Below the pieces are notes generated by a model. That model did no database searches. It had not been told where the DNA came from and saw only the letters and a program-made list of their open reading frames with translations. Below are positions 6,597-6,748 of a stretch of 6,748 nt of DNA, piece after piece. A program made the translations under genes and the position numbers. Origin of the DNA: an uncultured Planctomycetaceae bacterium (GTDB taxonomy: Bacteria > Planctomycetota > Planctomycetia > Pirellulales > UBA1268); NCBI GenBank assembly GCA_903949225.1, contig CAJAYZ010000034.1, positions 1 through 6,748 on the forward strand. Reading direction: 5' to 3'. The first letter of the stretch is position 1; every line of letters starts with the position of its first letter.

Positions 6597-6628
6597 AAAA
6601 AAAACCGCCGGCCTTGCGGCCGGCGGTT
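6597..6628 (-). terminator. Intrinsic (rho-independent) terminator, minus strand
   Basis: A perfect 11-bp stem (6603-6613 with 6618-6628; core CCGCCGGCC/GGCCGGCGG) closes a GCAA loop on the minus strand. It runs into eight T on that strand (6597-6604, overlapping the stem base by two). GCAA is a GNRA-type stable tetraloop. The stem starts 40 bases after the TAA at 6669, so it ends the transcript of the gene entering from the right. Confidence 0.92.
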
Positions 6629-6668
6629 GCTCCGCCTGCGGGCAGTGTTCGAACGGAGCTGTGGCCAG

Positions 6669-6748
6669 TTACGGGAGCTTGATTGCCAGGGGGCTCGACC
6701 CTACTGTCACCCGCCGTTCGAGAGTTCCCTGCTGAAACGCCTCGGGCA
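6669..6748 (-). CDS. C-terminal end of an unidentified gene, 5' part beyond window
   Basis: The last 25 codons before TAA (6669-6671) read PEAFQQGTLERRVTVGSSPL and then AIKLP. About 18 of 25 third positions are G or C, and an intrinsic terminator on the same strand follows 40 bases later, both of which support a real gene end. Another minus frame stops sooner (TGA near 6707) and would leave a longer untranslated tail; the remaining one runs into the terminator without stopping. Too little is visible to name a family. Confidence 0.55.
   Translation of the reverse strand, partial: PEAFQQGTLERRVTVGSSPLAIKLP

Noticed and set aside
6641..6660. GTTCGAAC at 6647-6654 resembling a tRNA T-loop
   Set aside because: The flanking bases do not pair as a T stem, and no acceptor or anticodon arms are found; it is just an 8-base palindrome.

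Overview
The window is GC-rich bacterial DNA. Its character is set by a giant cell-surface protein built of autotransporter-associated (PATR) beta-strand repeats. Such proteins, with this N-terminal beta-domain and these 'WDLL...LVFTP' cap modules, are typical of Planctomycetes (Pirellulales-like) and Verrucomicrobia. A planctomycete is the best guess, by inference; there is no rRNA or marker gene to prove it.

Layout. Positions 1-4270 (minus strand) hold one uninterrupted reading frame, the first 1423 codons of a secreted PATR-repeat protein. It starts at ATG 4270 behind a good ribosome binding site, and its 3' end lies off the left edge. Positions 4271-4681 are a 411-base divergent intergenic region with an AT-rich island and small inverted repeats. 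Positions 4682-5062 (plus) carry a small cytoplasmic protein of unknown function with a GTG start. It converges on 5083-6477 (minus), a Sec-exported 'esterase-like activity of phytase family' protein, with only 20 bases and a GC-rich hairpin between the two stops. Positions 6478-6668 hold the upstream region of the phytase-like gene and a strong intrinsic terminator (6597-6628) on the minus strand. That terminator closes a gene whose last 25 codons appear at 6669-6748.

The genes look like separate transcription units rather than one operon: the giant gene and the small plus-strand gene diverge, the small gene and the phytase-like gene converge, and a terminator separates the phytase-like gene from its upstream neighbour. 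Two of the four products are exported, fitting a cell-envelope or extracellular role, but nothing in the sequence links them functionally. The most notable points are the two-module architecture of the giant protein, the C9 homopolymer inside the phytase-like gene, and the unassigned small gene. I found no CRISPR array, insertion sequence, tRNA, rRNA or clear new multi-gene system.
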